From NCBI RefSeq assembly GCF_000993785.3, contig NZ_CP009922.3, positions 4,464,001 to 4,528,000 of the forward strand: a stretch of 64,000 nucleotides of DNA. The letters are read 5' to 3'. The DNA comes from Streptomyces xiamenensis. GTDB taxonomy: Bacteria > Actinomycetota > Actinomycetes > Streptomycetales > Streptomycetaceae. Position numbers and translations under genes: made by a program. Below, one piece after another: positions 1 to 7,640 of the stretch; within the stretch, counting starts at the first letter, position 1; the number at the start of each line of letters is the position of its first letter. A model generated the notes under the pieces. The model had not been told where the DNA came from, ran no database searches, and saw only the letters and a program-made list of their open reading frames with translations.

Positions 1-1855
1 GGATCCGCTCGGCGGCCTCGGCGCGCAGCCGCTCCGCCTCGGACCCCGCCTCGGCGCGCAGCCGCTCGGCCTCCGCCCTGGCCTCGGCCAGCGCTTCCTC
101 GGCGGCGGCGACCCGGCTCCCGGCCTCCTCGCGCAGCCGGTCGAGTTCGGCCTGGGCGGCCTCCCGCTCGGCGCGGACGGCCTCCTTGGTCTCCTCGCGC
201 AGCTTGCGGGCGGCGTCCTCGGCGTCCTTGGTGGTGCGGTCGGCCGCCTCGACGGCCTCGGTGGTCAGCGTCTCGATCTCGGCGCGCGCCCTGGTGAGCG
301 CCTGCTCGGCCTGGTTGCGCAGCGCGGTGGCGCGTTCGATGGCCTCGGTGCGTACCCGCTCGCTCTCGGCGGTGGCGCCGGATCTGGTCTCCTCGGCGTC
401 CGACTTGGCCTGGGCCAGCAGCTCCTCGGCGGAGGCGGCGGCCTCCTCGATCCGGGACGCGGCGTCGCGGCGGGCCTCGGCGCGGATGGCCTCGCCCTCC
501 TCGACGGCCTCGGCACGCAACTGCTCGGCCTCGCCGCGCAGCCGCCGCGCCTCCTCCTGAAGCTCGACCGTCTTGGCGCGGTACTCCTTGGTGTCGTCCT
601 GCGCGGCGCCCTTGAGCTGCTCGGCCACGTCGTGGGCCTCGGCGCGCAGCCGGTCGGCCTCCGCCTCGGCGCTCTCGCGCAGCCGCTCGGCCTCCTCGGT
701 GGCGGCCTTGGTGGTCTCCTGCGCCTCCTTGGCGGCCTTGTTCAGGACCTCCTCGGCGGTGCGGGCGGCCTCGGCGAGCTGCGCCGCGTACTCCTCGGCG
801 GCCTTGGAACGGGCCTCCTCCGCGGCCTCGGACGTCAGCTGCTCGGCCTTGGCCCGCGCGTCGGCCAGCACCTGCTCGGCCTCGGCGCGGCGCCGCTCGG
901 CGTCCCGGGTCGCCTCGGAGACCATCCGGGCGACCTCGGCCTTGGCCGTCGCGGAGCGCTGCTCGTACTCGCTCTCGCCGGCCGCCCGCCGCTTCTCGGC
1001 CTCCTCGGTGGCCTCGGCGAGCAGCTGCTCGGCGTCCTCCTTGGCGGTGCGCAGCACCGACTTGGCCTGCTCCAGACGCTCCTCGGCCTTGCGGACCAGC
1101 GCGGTGGTCTCGCGCCGCCCGGTCTCCGCCTCCTGGGCGGTGGCGGTGCGCAGCCGCTCGGCGTTCTCGGTGGCCTCCTGCGCCTGGGTGGTGGCCTGGG
1201 CCAGCAGCCGCTCGGCGTCCGCGCGGGCCCGGCGCAGCAGGTCCTCGGCCTCGGCGCGGGCGGTGCGCTCCTCCATGACGGCGCGCTGCCGGGACTCCTC
1301 GGTCAGCCGGTGCGCCTCGGAGCGGGCCTGCGCGATGGTGCGCTCGTGCTCGGCCCTGGTCTCCTCCATGAGCCGGCGGGCCTGCGCCTCGGAACGGGCG
1401 CGCAGCTGCTCGGCCCAGGCGACGTTCTCGTTGACGTGGGATTCGACGGTGGAACGGCGCTGGGCCAGCTCCTCGTCCAGGCGCTGGCGGCGGGCGACCG
1501 CCTCGGCGTGCAGTTCGCCCTCCAGCCGGGCGCGCGCCTCGGACTGCTCCTGCTGCACCCGCTGCGAGCGGCTCCTGGCCTCGCGCAGTTCGCGTTCGGC
1601 CTCCACCCGCATGGCGTCGGCCTGGTGCTGGGCGTTGCGCAGCACCTGCTCGGCGTGGCCGGCCGGGTCGGCGTAGGCGGGTCGCACGGCGAGCACGCGG
1701 CGCACCTCGTGCAGTTTGGCGCGCAGCACCTCGACCTGATAGCCGAGGTCGTCGGCATGGTCGACCGCCTTCTCCCGTTCCTTCTTCAGCCGTTCCATCT
1801 CGGCTTCGAAACGAGAGAGGTGGTCGTCAGCCTGCACGCTGTCGTAGCCCCGCAC
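1..1855 (-). CDS. scy: Polarized growth protein Scy, 3' end missing
   Basis: Long coiled-coil scaffold that, in S. coelicolor, organises the tip-organising centre with DivIVA and FilP and sets hyphal branching. The 618 visible codons are almost entirely Ala/Glu/Arg/Gln-rich heptad-like and longer-period repeats with recurring RAEAE and EAERLR units and no enzyme motif. The N-terminus reads VRGYDSVQADDHLSRFEAEM, close to my memory of S. coelicolor Scy, which supports the GTG start at 1855; an ATG just upstream is out of frame. The frame stays open to the window edge, so the C-terminal half lies outside. It is followed by mce in the same order as SCO5397-5398. The low-complexity sequence creates long false ORFs on the other strand. 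Confidence 0.93.
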   Translation of the reverse strand, partial: MRGYDSVQADDHLSRFEAEMERLKKEREKAVDHADDLGYQVEVLRAKLHEVRRVLAVRPAYADPAGHAEQVLRNAQHQADAMRVEAERELREARSRSQRVQQEQSEARARLEGELHAEAVARRQRLDEELAQRRSTVESHVNENVAWAEQLRARSEAQARRLMEETRAEHERTIAQARSEAHRLTEESRQRAVMEERTARAEAEDLLRRARADAERLLAQATTQAQEATENAERLRTATAQEAETGRRETTALVRKAEERLEQAKSVLRTAKEDAEQLLAEATEEAEKRRAAGESEYEQRSATAKAEVARMVSEATRDAERRRAEAEQVLADARAKAEQLTSEAAEEARSKAAEEYAAQLAEAARTAEEVLNKAAKEAQETTKAATEEAERLRESAEAEADRLRAEAHDVAEQLKGAAQDDTKEYRAKTVELQEEARRLRGEAEQLRAEAVEEGEAIRAEARRDAASRIEEAAASAEELLAQAKSDAEETRSGATAESERVRTEAIERATALRNQAEQALTRARAEIETLTTEAVEAADRTTKDAEDAARKLREETKEAVRAEREAAQAELDRLREEAGSRVAAAEEALAEARAEAERLRAEAGSEAERLRAEAAERI

Positions 1856-2039
1856 CGCGCGGTCCCATCCGTCCCCTGGTCGTGGTTAAGGGTGATCCGG
1901 GTCCGGCCGCTGTCCGTGCGGAGCGTGGAGTGGAGCGCCAGTACGGGTCGCCGCCGGTCGGAGTTGTTCGCCGGGAAAGGGCGTCAGGTGTGATCCCCAT
2001 GCCCCGGCTCGGCCACTCTACCGGCCGGGGCAGCCTGCG

Positions 2040-2492
2040 TCAGTGGCCCGAGGGGCCTTCAACACCCTTGGGAGGGGCGGCGGTGACCAGTTCTGTGAGC
2101 ACTCCGTGACAGTCCTTCGGGTGCAGGAAGGTGATCCGGGAGCCCATGGAGCCGGTGCGGGGGGTGTCGTAGAGCACCCGTACCCCTGCCTGCCTGGCGG
2201 TTTCGGCGTCCGCGTCGACGTCGGCGGTGCCGAAGGCGATGTGATGCACTCCTTCACCGTTCTTCGCCAGCCATTTACCGACCGGACTCTCCGGGTCCAG
2301 GGGCTGGAGGAGCTGGATCCAGGAGGCCCCGCCGTCGTCGGTGCCGTTGATCCGCAGCATGGCCTCGCGTACCCCCTGTTCCTCGTTGACCTCCGTGTGG
2401 AAGACCTCGAAGCCGTACGTGGCGCGGTAGAACGCGGCGGTGGCGTCCAGGTCGGCGCAGGCGATTCCGATGTGATCGATACGCGTCAGCAT
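2040..2492 (-). CDS. mce: Methylmalonyl-CoA epimerase
   Basis: Cytosolic vicinal-oxygen-chelate enzyme that interconverts (2R)- and (2S)-methylmalonyl-CoA, linking propionyl-CoA carboxylation with B12-dependent mutase. It has 150 residues, the normal size. Two VOC halves are visible: RIDHIGIACADL at residues 4-15 with the first metal-binding His, GEGVHHIAFG in the middle, and a C-terminal HGVLTELV with the terminal Glu ligand. The ATG at 2492 gives the family N-terminus MLTRIDHIGIA; a longer frame upstream looks non-coding. It is divergent from the thiolase, and the 166-bp gap carries two palindromes. The neighbouring meaB supports the assignment. Confidence 0.95.
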   Translation of the reverse strand: MLTRIDHIGIACADLDATAAFYRATYGFEVFHTEVNEEQGVREAMLRINGTDDGGASWIQLLQPLDPESPVGKWLAKNGEGVHHIAFGTADVDADAETARQAGVRVLYDTPRTGSMGSRITFLHPKDCHGVLTELVTAAPPKGVEGPSGH

Positions 2493-2535
2493 GGGTCCAG
2501 TGCACCGCCACGCGCGGTGACCACGCAACGTGCCC

Positions 2536-2557
2536 ACCGTCACATTTCCGTGACGGT
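2536..2557. promoter_or_regulatory. Inverted repeat in mce/thiolase divergent promoter
   Basis: ACCGTCAC at 2536-2543 and GTGACGGT at 2550-2557 form a perfect 8-bp inverted repeat around a 6-base centre. It lies between the divergent mce and thiolase genes, so it could be a regulator site for either. The regulator is unknown. Confidence 0.45.
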
Positions 2558-2599
2558 GACCGGTGGAGGGGGCGCTGCGTACAGTGACTACACCGTGAT

Positions 2600-2615
2600 G
2601 TGAACGCGCGTTCAC
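2600..2615. promoter_or_regulatory. Perfect 16-bp palindrome upstream of thiolase
   Basis: GTGAACGCGCGTTCAC is a perfect palindrome 44 bp before the thiolase start. The TGAAC...GTTCA pattern resembles TetR-family fatty-acid/acyl-CoA regulator sites, which would fit the target gene. That link is inference only; no such regulator is adjacent. Confidence 0.5.
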
Positions 2616-2658
2616 GACGGCAGGTTCGCGAGGACATGTTCCAGGGCAAAGGAGCCGC

Positions 2659-3867
2659 ATGATGTCTGCCAACGCTTCCCCCGTCACCTCCGTGATCGTC
2701 GCGGGAGCCCGTACCCCCATGGGGCGCCTGCTCGGCTCGCTCAAGGACTTCAGCGGGGCCGAACTGGGCGGCTTCGCGATCCGGGCGGCCCTGGAGCGGG
2801 CGGGGATCTCCGGTGACCAGGCGCAGTATGTGATCATGGGCCAGGTCCTCCAGGCGGGGGCGGGTCAGATCCCCGCGCGGCAGGCCGCCGTGCACGCCGG
2901 CATCCCGATGAACGTCCCCGCGCTGACCGTCAACAAGGTGTGCCTGTCGGGGCTCGACGCCATCGCGCTGGCCGATCAGCTGATCCGGGCCGGCGAGTTC
3001 GACGTGATCGTGGCGGGCGGCCAGGAGTCCATGACGAACGCCCCCCATCTGCTGCCGAAGTCGCGCTCGGGCTACAAGTACGGCGCGATCGAGATGCTGG
3101 ACGCGATGGCGCACGACGGGCTGACGGACGCCTTCGAGGGCATCGCCATGGGGGAGTCCACCGAGCGGCACAACATCCGGCTGGGCATCGGCCGCGCCGA
3201 GCAGGACGCCCTCGCGGCGGCCTCCCACCAGCGGGCGGCCGAGGCCCGCAAGAACGGACTCTTCGCGCAGGAGATCACTCCGGTGCCGGTTCCGCAGCGC
3301 AAGGGCGAGCCGGTGATCGTGGAGGAGGACGAGGGCATCCGTCCGGAGACCACCCAGGAGTCGCTGGGGCGGCTGCGCCCCGCGTTCCGCCCGGACGGGA
3401 CGATCACCGCGGGTTCCGCCTCGCAGATCTCGGACGGCGCGGCGGCCGTGGTGGTCATGTCGAAGGCGAAGGCCGAGGAACTGGGCCTGGAGTGGATCGC
3501 GGAGATCGGCGCGCACGGCAATGTGGCCGGTCCCGACAACTCGCTGCACTCGCAGCCCTCCAACGCGATCCTGCACGCGCTGCGCAAGGAGTCGCTGGAG
3601 GCCGGCGACCTGGATCTGGTGGAGATCAACGAGGCGTTCGCGGCCGTGGCGGCCCAGTCAATGAAGGATCTCGGGATTGGCCACGAAAGGGTGAATGTGA
3701 ATGGCGGAGCGATTGCCCTGGGTCACCCGATCGGGGCATCCGGGGCGCGGATCGTCCTCCATCTCGCCCTCGAACTCGCCCGCCGCGGGGGCGGCACCGG
3801 TGCCGCCGCCCTGTGCGGCGGCGGTGGCCAGGGCGACGCGCTGATCCTGCGGGTGCCGCGCCGATGA
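2659..3867 (+). CDS. Acetyl-CoA C-acetyltransferase (thiolase)
   Basis: Thiolase-fold enzyme that condenses two acetyl-CoA to acetoacetyl-CoA, or cleaves it in reverse. It has 402 residues, typical of the family. The nucleophile is Cys95 in NKVCLSG. The C-terminal half has NGGAIALGHPIGASGARI with His356 and the second catalytic Cys386 in CGGGGQGDA. An AAAGGAG-type ribosome site precedes the tandem ATG-ATG; the first ATG is used here. The stop overlaps the meaB start by 4 bases (ATGA), so the two are probably translationally coupled. It corresponds to SCO5399. The exact chain-length preference cannot be read from the sequence. Confidence 0.94.
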   Translation: MMSANASPVTSVIVAGARTPMGRLLGSLKDFSGAELGGFAIRAALERAGISGDQAQYVIMGQVLQAGAGQIPARQAAVHAGIPMNVPALTVNKVCLSGLDAIALADQLIRAGEFDVIVAGGQESMTNAPHLLPKSRSGYKYGAIEMLDAMAHDGLTDAFEGIAMGESTERHNIRLGIGRAEQDALAAASHQRAAEARKNGLFAQEITPVPVPQRKGEPVIVEEDEGIRPETTQESLGRLRPAFRPDGTITAGSASQISDGAAAVVVMSKAKAEELGLEWIAEIGAHGNVAGPDNSLHSQPSNAILHALRKESLEAGDLDLVEINEAFAAVAAQSMKDLGIGHERVNVNGGAIALGHPIGASGARIVLHLALELARRGGGTGAAALCGGGGQGDALILRVPRR

Positions 3868-4841
3868 GCGGGGCGGGGGCACGCACCGTGGACGTACCCG
3901 ATCTCGTGGCCCGCGCCCGGCGCGGCGACCCGCGCGCGGTGGCCCGGCTGATCTCCGTGGTGGAGGGCGGCGCCCCCCAGCTGCGCGAGGTGATGGCGGC
4001 CCTCGCCCCGTACAGCGGCGGCGCGTACGTCATCGGGCTCACCGGCTCGCCCGGCGTCGGCAAGTCCACCTGCACCTCCGCGCTCACCACGGCCTACCGC
4101 CGGGCCGGGAAACGGGTCGGGGTGCTGGCCGTCGACCCGTCCTCCCCGTTCTCCGGCGGCGCGCTGCTGGGCGACCGGGTACGGATGAACGACCACGCCT
4201 CCGACCCCGGCGTCTACATCCGCTCCATGGCCACCCGGGGCCGGCTCGGCGGCCTCGCCGAGGCGGCCCCGCAGGCGGTCCGGGTGCTGGACGCGGCAGG
4301 CTGCGAGGTGATCCTGGTGGAGACCGTGGGCGTCGGGCAGTCGGAGGTGGAGATCGCCTCCCAGGCCGACACCACCGTGGTGCTGCTCGCGCCCGGAATG
4401 GGCGACGGCATCCAGGCCGCGAAGGCCGGGATCCTGGAGATCGGCGACATGTTCGTCGTCAACAAGGCCGACCGGGACGGCGCCGACGCCACCGTGCGCG
4501 AGCTCAACCACATGCTGGGCCTGGGCGCCCCGCGCGGCCCCGGCGACTGGCGCCCCACCGTCACCAAGACCGTCGCGGCGCGCGGCGAGGGCGTGGACGA
4601 CGTGGTGGCGGCGCTGGAGAAACACCGCGCCTGGATGGAGGAACACGGCGAACTCACCGCCCGCCGCACCCGCCGCGCCGCCAAGGAGATCGAGACCGTC
4701 GCGCTGACCGCCCTGCGCGCCCGCATCGCCGACCTGAGCGGCGACCGCCGCCTGGCCGCCCTCTCCGCCCGCATCGTCGCCGGCGACCTCGACCCGTACG
4801 CGGCGGCCGACGCCCTGCTGGCGGAGGTGACCGGCCGGTGA
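3864..4841 (+). CDS. meaB: MeaB, GTPase chaperone of B12 acyl-CoA mutase
   Basis: G3E-family P-loop GTPase that protects and gates cobalamin loading of methylmalonyl-CoA-type mutases. It has 325 residues. Walker A GSPGVGKST is near residue 60, the switch region VDPSSPFSGGALLGDRVRM follows, then ETVGVGQSE (Walker B region) and NKADRDG (base specificity), with a helical C-terminal dimerisation segment. The ATG lies inside the thiolase stop region (ATGA overlap), which fixes the start against longer open frames upstream. The next gene overlaps its stop (GTGA). Together with mce and the downstream icmA it points to active B12-dependent acyl-CoA metabolism. Confidence 0.95.
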   Translation: MSGAGARTVDVPDLVARARRGDPRAVARLISVVEGGAPQLREVMAALAPYSGGAYVIGLTGSPGVGKSTCTSALTTAYRRAGKRVGVLAVDPSSPFSGGALLGDRVRMNDHASDPGVYIRSMATRGRLGGLAEAAPQAVRVLDAAGCEVILVETVGVGQSEVEIASQADTTVVLLAPGMGDGIQAAKAGILEIGDMFVVNKADRDGADATVRELNHMLGLGAPRGPGDWRPTVTKTVAARGEGVDDVVAALEKHRAWMEEHGELTARRTRRAAKEIETVALTALRARIADLSGDRRLAALSARIVAGDLDPYAAADALLAEVTGR

Positions 4842-6031
4842 CGGCGGACCCCGCCGCCCACGGGGTGGCCGGTCCCGCGAGCGGACCGGCCACCCTCGCC
4901 GAGCCGGCCTTCCCCGCCGAGGAGTACGCGCAGCGGCTGTTCACCACGCGCGCCGCCATGGAACGGCGCGGGTTCGACGCCCTGCTCGTCACGGCGCCCG
5001 AGGACATCCACTATCTGTGCGGCCTGGACCACCAGGGCCACTTCGCGCTCACCGCGCTGCTGGTGCCGCTGTACGGCAGGCCCGTGCTGCTCGAACGCGC
5101 CATGGAGACCCCCACCGCCCTCGCCCAGACCCACGGCGTGGCGCACCACGGCTACGACGACGCCGGCGACCCGGCCGACGCCCTGCTGGAGGCGCTCACC
5201 CCGCTCCTGCCGGACGCCCCCGTCGTCGGCTACCAGGCCGACTCCCTCAGCCTGCCGCCCACCGCCTGGGACCGGCTGCGGACGTCGGCGGGCATCCTGT
5301 GGACCGACTGCCAGGACCTGCTGGGCGGCCAGCGCGCCGTCCACACCCCCCGCGAGATCACCCGCGTCCGCGAAGCCGCCCGGCTCTCCGACACCGCCAT
5401 GACCGCCGGTCTCGACGCCGCCCGCGCCGGAGCGGGCGAACACGAGATCGCCGCCGCCGTCTACGCGGCCATGCTGACCGCGGGCGGCGACCTCCCCGCC
5501 TTCGCCCCGCTGGTGCGCGACACCGGCCGCCTCGACCGCGAACACCTCACCTGGTCACGGCGGCGACTGGGACCGGGCGACGGCGTCTTCCTCGAACTCT
5601 CCGCCGCCAGGGGCCGCTACCACGCCCCCCTCGCCCGGCTGCGCCCCGCCCCAGGATCCGGCGCCCCGGAAGGGGGCCGGGCCGCCGAGACCTCGCGCGC
5701 CGCCATGGACGCGCTGTGCGCGGCGCTGCGCCCGGGCGCCACCGCCGAGCGCGTCTTCCACACCTGGCGCGCGGTCATCGAGAGGGCCACCGGCATCCCG
5801 TACGAGCGCCACCACTGCGGCTACCTGGTCGGCATCGGCTTCCCGCCGGGCTGGATGGGCGGCACCCGCACCCTGCGCCCCGGCAACACCATGGAGCTGC
5901 GGGCGGGCATGACCTTCCACATCCAGTCCTGGCTGCTGGACACGCCGCTGGGCACGTACGCCTTCTCGGACACGGCCCTGGTCACCGAGGACGGCTGCGA
6001 GGTCCTCACCCGGACACCGCACCCGGAGTGA
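4838..6031 (+). CDS. M24 family creatinase/ectoine-hydrolase-like protein
   Basis: 397-residue pita-bread (M24) protein with an N-terminal creatinase-like domain (about 25-165) and a C-terminal M24 domain (about 175-390). The usual metal-ligand region reads FLELSAARGRYHAPLARL, with no Asp pair; HHCGYLVGIGFPPGW and ELRAGMTFHIQ keep the other conserved positions. Metal-free members such as creatinase and ectoine hydrolase (DoeA) look like this, so amidohydrolysis of a small compatible-solute-type substrate is more likely than Xaa-Pro peptidase activity. It starts at GTG 4838 and overlaps the meaB stop by 4 bases. Its last codons are repeated 1.6 kb downstream (7620-7640). Substrate unknown. Confidence 0.8.
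   Translation: MTADPAAHGVAGPASGPATLAEPAFPAEEYAQRLFTTRAAMERRGFDALLVTAPEDIHYLCGLDHQGHFALTALLVPLYGRPVLLERAMETPTALAQTHGVAHHGYDDAGDPADALLEALTPLLPDAPVVGYQADSLSLPPTAWDRLRTSAGILWTDCQDLLGGQRAVHTPREITRVREAARLSDTAMTAGLDAARAGAGEHEIAAAVYAAMLTAGGDLPAFAPLVRDTGRLDREHLTWSRRRLGPGDGVFLELSAARGRYHAPLARLRPAPGSGAPEGGRAAETSRAAMDALCAALRPGATAERVFHTWRAVIERATGIPYERHHCGYLVGIGFPPGWMGGTRTLRPGNTMELRAGMTFHIQSWLLDTPLGTYAFSDTALVTEDGCEVLTRTPHPE
5992..6012 (+). repeat. Left copy of 21-bp direct repeat (M24 3' end)
   Basis: 21 bases encoding Gly-Cys-Glu-Val-Leu-Thr near the end of the M24 gene. They recur at 7620-7640 with one mismatch, in the same orientation. See the right copy for interpretation. Confidence 0.65.
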
Positions 6032-6038
6032 GCCGCGT

Positions 6039-6059
6039 CCGGGCGCGGCGCGCGCCCGG
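6039..6059. terminator. Hairpin between convergent M24 and SGNH genes
   Basis: CCGGGCGCG and CGCGCCCGG form a perfect 9-bp stem with a 3-base loop, directly after the M24 stop and before the convergent esterase stop. It has no U-tract, as is common in Streptomyces. Confidence 0.5.
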
Positions 6060-6087
6060 CGGTCATTCCGCGCCCGCCCGCGCGGCG

Positions 6088-7281
6088 CTACCGCGGGCCC
6101 GGCGGCTGGTCGGTGCGGGCGAAGGGCCCGTTGTCCGCGAAGACGAGCCGGGCGAAGTTCTCGCCGATGCGGCGGTGTCCTTCGGGACCGGGGTGGATCC
6201 CGTCGGGCAGCGGGAAGACGTCGTGGTCCCTCTCGCCGTAGAGGTCGAGTCCGTCGAGGTGGTGGAGGTCGGGGTCCTCGGCGGACCGCTGATCGACGAT
6301 GTCGGCCAGGACGTCGCGGATGATCGTGAGCGTCAGCCGTCCGGCGGCGGTTTCGGCCGGATCCCCGGTGGCCTTGAACATCAGGGTTCCACCGGAGAGG
6401 TCCGGCATGAGAGGGCCGGGGGTGTTCTCGTGGGTGGGGCACAGGATGGGGGAGACCAGGAGCAGGGGGGTCGTCGGGTGGCCCTCGCGGATGGTGTCGA
6501 GGAAGCCGTGGACGGCGGGGGCGAAGGCGCGCAGGCGCATGGCGTCGCTGTTGACGACGTTGATGCCGAGCTTGAGGCTGATCAGATCCGCGGGGGTGTC
6601 GCGCATCGCGCGCGCGGTGAACGGGTCGACCTGGGCGCTGCCGCCGAATCCGAGGTTGATCAGCTCCACATCGCCCGCGGAGGCGGCCAGGGCGGGCCAG
6701 ATGGTGCTGGGGGAGACGGCGTTGGATCCGTGGCTGATGGAACTGCCGTGGTGCAGCCACTTCCGGCGCCCCCTGTCGCGGGCGGGCCCGACGGGGGCGT
6801 CGGTGCGCAGGGCGATGACCTCGGTGATCTCCGCGTGCGGGAGCCAGATCTCGATGTCCTTCTCGCCGGTGGGGAGGCCGGTGAAGCGGGCGGTGCCGGC
6901 GGGGCCCGGGGTGAATTCCGCGGTCTGGGTCCGCATGTCGGTGATGGTGCGCAGGTTCCCGCCGTCCACGGTGGCCCGGGCGGTGAGACGGCCGTCGACG
7001 AGGAGGTCGTAGACGCCGTCCGGCGGGGGCGGGAAGCCCTGGTAGACGCGTTTGGTGGGCAGGGTGTCCAGGCACACGGTGGTGGCGCTGGTACGGAAGG
7101 CCAGCCGGACACCGGAGGGCTGGGCCTCGGCCACGGACAGCAGGTCGTCGGGGATCTGGCGGCGCGCCCAGGCGGGCAGCCGGTGTGGCAGCAGGCCGTG
7201 GGCGGTCTCTTCCACGTCGAGATGGCCGTGCAGGAGGTCGGCGGTGACGGGGGTGGTGATCAGGTTCTGTTCGATGCTCAT
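6088..7281 (-). CDS. SGNH/GDSL-family hydrolase, two-domain
   Basis: 397-residue esterase/acylhydrolase-like protein. The N-terminal half (to about 165) looks like a beta-rich accessory domain of the kind found in acetyl-xylan-esterase-type SGNH enzymes. The catalytic half has block I HGSSISHG (Ser near residue 178; GSS replaces GDS), NLGFGGSA (block II Gly), LGINVVN (block III Asn) and DGIHPGPEGH near 362 (Asp and His). No signal peptide is seen, so it is probably cytoplasmic. Substrate unknown. It sits alone between two convergent neighbours in a segment that seems to be inserted (flanking 21-bp repeat). Its upstream region has an unusual AT-rich repeat, probably its operator. Confidence 0.82.
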   Translation of the reverse strand: MSIEQNLITTPVTADLLHGHLDVEETAHGLLPHRLPAWARRQIPDDLLSVAEAQPSGVRLAFRTSATTVCLDTLPTKRVYQGFPPPPDGVYDLLVDGRLTARATVDGGNLRTITDMRTQTAEFTPGPAGTARFTGLPTGEKDIEIWLPHAEITEVIALRTDAPVGPARDRGRRKWLHHGSSISHGSNAVSPSTIWPALAASAGDVELINLGFGGSAQVDPFTARAMRDTPADLISLKLGINVVNSDAMRLRAFAPAVHGFLDTIREGHPTTPLLLVSPILCPTHENTPGPLMPDLSGGTLMFKATGDPAETAAGRLTLTIIRDVLADIVDQRSAEDPDLHHLDGLDLYGERDHDVFPLPDGIHPGPEGHRRIGENFARLVFADNGPFARTDQPPGPR

Positions 7282-7633
7282 TGCCTCAAAGCCTTGCGAT
7301 TCCAGGGTGGCCGGTCAGGGGCGGAACGGCGCCGCAACGCGGTCGACGGCACCGGCCGCCTCCAGGGGCACTGCCGTGGAAGCCGCTGCCCAGCACGCGG
7401 ACCGTGTGCGCACGCGCAGTATGCCTATAGTCAGTAGACATCTCCCTATAGGTTATAGGCAAGCGGCGTACTCGCTAAGGTTCGGTGGCTGTGCCGAGGG
7501 GCGAGCGCGGCGGCCCGAGCCGACTTCGCGGGATGCGCTCTTCCTCACCAGGCGCGGCTGACCGCCGTCCGGGGTGAAGCCGCCACCCGGCTGCCCGAAG
7601 GGCTCAGCCGTCGATCCAGCGGCTGCGAAGTCC
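7282..7633. other. Intergenic region upstream of SGNH gene
   Basis: About 350 bases without a convincing gene. They hold the SGNH promoter, the CCTATA repeat cluster at 7422-7461 and the right end of the apparent insertion. ORFs crossing here are shadows. Confidence 0.6.
7422..7461. promoter_or_regulatory. CCTATA/TATAGG operator-like repeat cluster
   Basis: TGCCTATA (7422-7429) and TATAGGCA (7454-7461) are perfect inverted arms, and between them lies CCTATAGG (7445-7452), itself a palindrome. The block is strikingly AT-rich for this genome and lies 140-180 bp upstream of the SGNH gene. It looks like a cluster of regulator half-sites; no regulator gene for it is adjacent. Confidence 0.5.
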
Positions 7634-7640
7634 TCACCCG
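7620..7640 (+). repeat. Right copy of 21-bp direct repeat, M24 end remnant
   Basis: 20 of 21 bases match 5992-6012. Read on the + strand, the repeat and its flank encode SGCEVLTRAP followed by a TGA at 7648-7650, a natural-looking C-terminus for an M24 protein of this type. It overlaps the end of the convergent SARP gene (stop at 7634). The simplest reading is that the M24 and SARP genes once ended here tail to tail and that the SGNH segment was inserted with a short duplication. Confidence 0.6.

Noticed and set aside
1..6. Window begins with GGATCC
   Set aside because: A BamHI site at the first base could hint at a clone end, but one site proves nothing and scy is simply cut there.
573..1993. 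Long + strand Ser/Ala- and Gly/Leu-rich ORFs over scy
   Set aside because: They are antisense to scy and arise from its repetitive high-GC codons; composition is unlike any real protein and there are no ribosome sites.
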